Part shown: positions 21,763-24,828 of the stretch, piece after piece
Layout: each line of letters begins with the position of its first letter
How positions within the stretch are numbered: position 1 is the first letter of the stretch
Source: Saccoglossus kowalevskii
Lineage: Eukaryota; Hemichordata; Enteropneusta; Harrimaniidae
Direction of reading: 5' to 3'
DNA: 24,828 nt
NCBI RefSeq assembly: GCF_000003605.2
Contig: NW_003139819.1
Coordinates: 84,619-109,446 of the forward strand
Translations under genes and position numbers: made by a program
Notes under the pieces: model-generated
What the model was told of the DNA's origin: nothing
Databases searched by the model: none
The model's input: the letters and a program-made list of their open reading frames with translations, nothing else

Positions 21763-21834
21763 CTTGAATTTGCATAGCATTCTGGGTAATAACAGTAACT
21801 CGATATTTCCTAAATGCCTGACGCATGGGATCAT
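21763..21834 (-). other. fmr1: In-frame upstream extension of fmr1 exon 1
   Basis: The reading frame is open upstream of the chosen start: ATGs at 21780 (AGA context) and 21834 (TCT context, weak) would add 6 or 24 residues (MIPCVRHLGNIELLLLPRML and four more). Known family members start at the position of 21762, so this is more likely 5' UTR. Confidence 0.35.
21768..21788 (-). promoter_or_regulatory. SPH (ZNF143/Staf-like) element overlapping an octamer, at the fmr1 start
   Basis: Minus strand reads TACCCAGAATGCTATGCA (21788-21771), 16 of 18 positions of the published SPH consensus as I recall it, overlapping a perfect octamer ATGCAAAT (21775-21768), just 6 nt before the ATG at 21762. Such pairs occur in snRNA and many housekeeping promoters. 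Function here is inferred. Confidence 0.4.
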
Positions 21835-24365
21835 AGAAATGAAAATAGCCGAACAAAGTTTAATACAAACAAATTAATACATAGCTGTTATTAAGTTATT
21901 ATGTTCTCGTTTCAATTTTACTTTCAAATTCGGGTAATCGATCGGTATAAGCTATGATGGTTTACATGTAATTTTATTATTGCGACCATTATTATTGACT
22001 GTTTCCGAGAAATGGTGACTACCTTGATCATACTACAGATACGCCTGAAAGAGTTTTCACTTGGCTCTACCAAACACATGACACTGACCCCGAGTTTCCC
22101 GCATTCGTTCGTTATATATAATTTATACTACGCCGGAACTAATCCGAAAATTCTGCTGACATTCGGAACCTGGATTCGACAAGTCGTTCAATATACTGTC
22201 AAAACTACAAGACCATTTCCTTGATTTTTATAAATACTATATTTGATAAATGTTGTTGAAAATTTGTATTTTTTATTCTAACCCTATAGAAATAATATAA
22301 TAAACAACTTTTTCCTAATATATTTTCCATTTTTAATTTAGACGTTAAAGTTACAGAAGGTTAAGTTACAGTTAGTCTTGTTTTCTTGTAACTCTTGTTT
22401 TTTTTATTTTACTTTTACATGTAATTTTATTTTAATACTGTTATATTTTGTATTTGTAAGTAACATTTGTATTGTTACGTTTTGTGTAAATGTGTATGTA
22501 TTTGTACTTATTTTTTGTTCACGTTTAAAGGCACATTTACTGAATCTTATTTTCATGATTGCCGTTCAACCGCTTGCCTAACAAATTATGAACAGTTTTA
22601 CCAGTTTTGTAGCATTATTATTGACACCCAATAATCACCTACGTACCTTTATACTACCATTTCTTTATTCTCAGTCATCTCTACTTCCCTAGATTTCACA
22701 CCATATAGCTTACACAAAGAACGACTAGTTTGTCAAACAATTTCAAGACAGTCTTAAACTGAAACTGGAATTGAATATGTGTGAACACATACATCATACA
22801 ACAATATAATATATGGAAATGGTATCAAATGAAAGTTTTAATAAAAAGATGGAATAAGAAAATTAACAATGAAATTAAAAATATAATTTTATACAACTGT
22901 ACAGCGGAATATTTTTTTAAATATTCAATAAAGTTTTGATTTTTTATTTAAGAGCTGAATACAGAGGAAAGCAGGTACGAACTGGTTATTAGAAAAATGT
23001 GGGGAAACTAATAAACTTACAACATATAGAAAATTTGTATCAGACTTTTGATGATTGAAACAGAAAGACAAAAACAAATCCTTCAATGTGAAGACAAATT
23101 AACCAGTTGTTGACCATTCTGATGAGGTTTTCACATACACGTGAGTTGAACGCGTTTTTATTATAACTCACATATTACGGAGGAATAAACCCCCACAAGA
23201 TTTAAATTCTACGCGAGAATTAACTAAACTTGGTCCGTCTAACGCCATTATGATCAGAACGTTGTCATACAGCCCCTGACACGTTGTCACAAACATGGAA
23301 TATGTGTTTTGTGACCCAAGGCAAACATGTCAGCACTTGCAAATTGAAATTTACACACAAACTGAAGTCGGGACAGACAACTGTAACAGGACACAAACAA
23401 AAGTAGAAGTTAACCACTTCCAGGATTCTTCTTCCAGAAGGGCATTATTTTTTTATTCATTATGCGATTGTAATATTTGATCTACATCAAATGAGTATTA
23501 AGTTACCGATTTGTCTATAAAGATCTTTTTGGGTGTATTTTTGTGACGCCAAGTATAAACCGGACAGTCGCTTAGGTGTACGACCTAGACTAACTGATTC
23601 GCCATGAATTTCATGGAATTACATAAAAGTGGGATGCTTGAGAATGTCTCCATAATAATTTCACAAAACAAAGACAAACTTACTGAGTAGTGCATAATTG
23701 AGACCTCCCTCCCGGGCGGAGGCGGTTGGATGATCAAAGTCGAGCGTTCAGAATTTCGCGAAAAGGGTCATTTTTGATAGTTTTACATATTCGCAAAAAA
23801 ACAAAAAAGGTGAAAATAATTAAATCATAATTAAAAAATCGTTTATTTTTCGTCCTGGAAACGAGTACGGTCCGTTTTGTTTGTACCTGCCGATTTCGCG
23901 TTATCTCTCGAGCAGTGAATCCCCGCCGACCTGATCTCCCGTCACTATAATGAGCCAGAGTAAAACAGTCATAAAACATAAAATATAAACAATACTGTGT
24001 GTAAACTTTTTTTTCAATTCAGCGTTTCTTCGAAAGATTGGGGTGGGATAATTGTTTGATATTGTTCTATTTTACAACGCCCATATGTCCTTTGTTTACA
24101 CATATAATGTCGCCATTATAAAAATGAAAACTAAACAATTTATTTTAGGCAGAAATGTAATTAAATTATATTTACAGTTTCCAAATTCTTTTGTGAAAAA
24201 GTGAGCCAAAATAATTGAAATTAATTTTACCCTTTGTTACTATGAACATGGAGGCAACAATTTGGGTAAAACACGTGTATTACCCCGAGTGTTACCTCCG
24301 TCATAGCGTTACCCGATCTTACCTATCTTACGAGCGCCACGAGTTGAATGAACTCAGCACTTCTG

Positions 24366-24420
24366 GCAGTCTCGCAATTCGCGAGAGTTCGCGACATGTT
24401 ATCCAATATGGCGACTGTGG
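24366..24420 (+). promoter_or_regulatory. Likely core promoter of the WDR44-like gene
   Basis: CpG-rich stretch about 110-165 nt before the ATG, with TCTCGCAATTCGCGAGAG (5-bp inverted arms CTCGC/GCGAG), a CCAAT at 24403-24407 and AATATGGCGAC at 24405-24415, close to the YY1 consensus common in TATA-less promoters near the start site. Confidence 0.4.
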
Positions 24421-24520
24421 GAAAATACGGAATTTGGTATCTCAGCGTAAACAAACCCTGAAACCACCACCCACTCACCAAATTTGAAATTCCTGCTTGT
24501 TCGTGAACTAGAATCTTGAA

Positions 24521-24541
24521 ATGTATCAAAATGTCATCTGA
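24521..24541 (+). promoter_or_regulatory. Six-codon upstream ORF overlapping the WDR44-like start
   Basis: ATG at 24521 reads six codons and stops with TGA at 24539-24541, so it overlaps the main ATG at 24531 in another frame. If present in the mRNA, it could reduce initiation at the main start. Confidence 0.35.
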
Positions 24542-24595
24542 AAGTGATTCTGACGAGTTCTATGATGCCACCGAAGACGTGAGCAGCCCAGCAAG
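24531..24595 (+). CDS. wdr44: WDR44-like protein, first coding exon (partial gene)
   Basis: ATG at 24531 (AAA-ATG-T) encodes MSSESDSDEFYDATEDVSSP and AR, then a donor AG|GTCAGT at 24595/24596; an alternative donor follows a few dozen nt later (AG|GTTCGT near 24650). Residues 8-15 form a canonical FFAT motif, EFYDATE, with an acidic serine-rich flank; this motif binds VAP proteins on the ER. Human WDR44, a Rab11-binding WD40 protein of recycling endosomes, begins with a near-identical (S)ESDTEEFYDAPEDV pattern. Only about 22 residues are in the window, so the WD40 part is unseen. Other FFAT proteins are possible, but none I recall matches at the N-terminus so well. Confidence 0.7.
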
Positions 24596-24828
24596 GTCAG
24601 TCGTAAACTTGAACAAAAACTTCAAAGGATTGACGACACCATCCTTTAGGTTCGTTGTATTGAACCACACCATACTTTTATGATATTTATTACGCTACCT
24701 TTTCACATATTGTTATTTTATATCAAGCTGCAAGTTACTTATCAGTGTGAAAGTCAGTAAGGACTAAATGCATGACAGTGATTTATCAATTGGTGTTGGT
24801 TTTGTGATTGTAATCATAATCATGTACC
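24596..24828 (+). other. start of intron 1 of the WDR44-like gene
   Basis: AT-rich sequence after the donor GTCAGT. The exon frame stays open to a TGA near 24681, then nothing is recognised up to the window end. Confidence 0.6.

Larger units (their letters stand above)
21763..24530. promoter_or_regulatory. Head-to-head intergenic region between fmr1 and the WDR44-like gene
   Basis: About 2.8 kb between divergent starts, with no supported coding exon. AT-rich from 22200 to 23100; CpG-richer parts at about 23130-23260, 23700-23960 and 24290-24430. Contains a CACGTG E-box near 24274. No CGG trinucleotide array like that of the human FMR1 5' UTR is present. Unplaced 5' UTR exons are possible. 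Confidence 0.6.

Noticed and set aside
22012-22224. 70-codon plus-strand frame upstream of fmr1
   Set aside because: No recognisable domain, no evident splice partners, AT-rich surroundings.
24215-24487. 90-codon plus-strand frame before the WDR44-like ATG
   Set aside because: It lies over the promoter-like CpG-rich stretch, ends before the true start and resembles no known protein.

Overview
This is a eukaryotic (metazoan) genomic window: AT-rich, intron-dense, with short GT-AG exons in long introns, MITE-like transposon debris and one 311-base assembly gap (10942-11252). No bacterial or organellar features are visible. An invertebrate with vertebrate-like gene structure is the best guess (an invertebrate deuterostome or a slowly evolving protostome or cnidarian). 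I cannot name the species.

The main content is one complete minus-strand gene, the single-copy type FMR1/FXR1/FXR2 (fragile X) RNA-binding protein. It runs from its ATG at 21762 down to a TAG stop at 2808-2810. I could place all 15 coding exons with splice sites and continuous phase: 2208 nt, 735 residues. The product has an N-terminal tandem Tudor/Agenet module, a KH0-like segment, KH1 (GSHG loop), KH2 (GKNG loop), a conserved leucine-rich nuclear-export-like segment, two RG/RGG-rich blocks, and an acidic then arginine-rich tail. Exon lengths 51, 53, 94, 72, (83+66=149), 94, 117, 171 and 79 nt equal those I recall for human FMR1 exons 1-9, so residue numbering runs in register with human FMRP up to KH2.

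The far right end holds the first coding exon of a plus-strand gene (24531-24595). Its N-terminus carries a textbook FFAT motif (EFYDATE) and looks like WDR44. The two genes are head to head about 2.8 kb apart (21763-24530), a likely shared upstream region with CpG-richer islands, a CCAAT/YY1-like site, an E-box and an SPH/octamer-like element right at the fmr1 start codon.

Region by region: 1-2807 is 3' UTR and downstream flank; 2808-9739 holds exons 15 to 7, separated by introns of about 0.2-1.0 kb, some with repeats; 9740-14873 is a 5.1-kb intron holding a repeat with exact 157-bp tandem units that is split by a 1.9-kb non-autonomous terminal-inverted-repeat transposon (which contains the gap); 14874-16543 holds exons 6 to 2; 16544-21711 is the 5.2-kb first intron with nothing recognisable; 21712-24530 is exon 1 and the intergenic region; 24531-24828 is WDR44 exon 1 and the start of its first intron.
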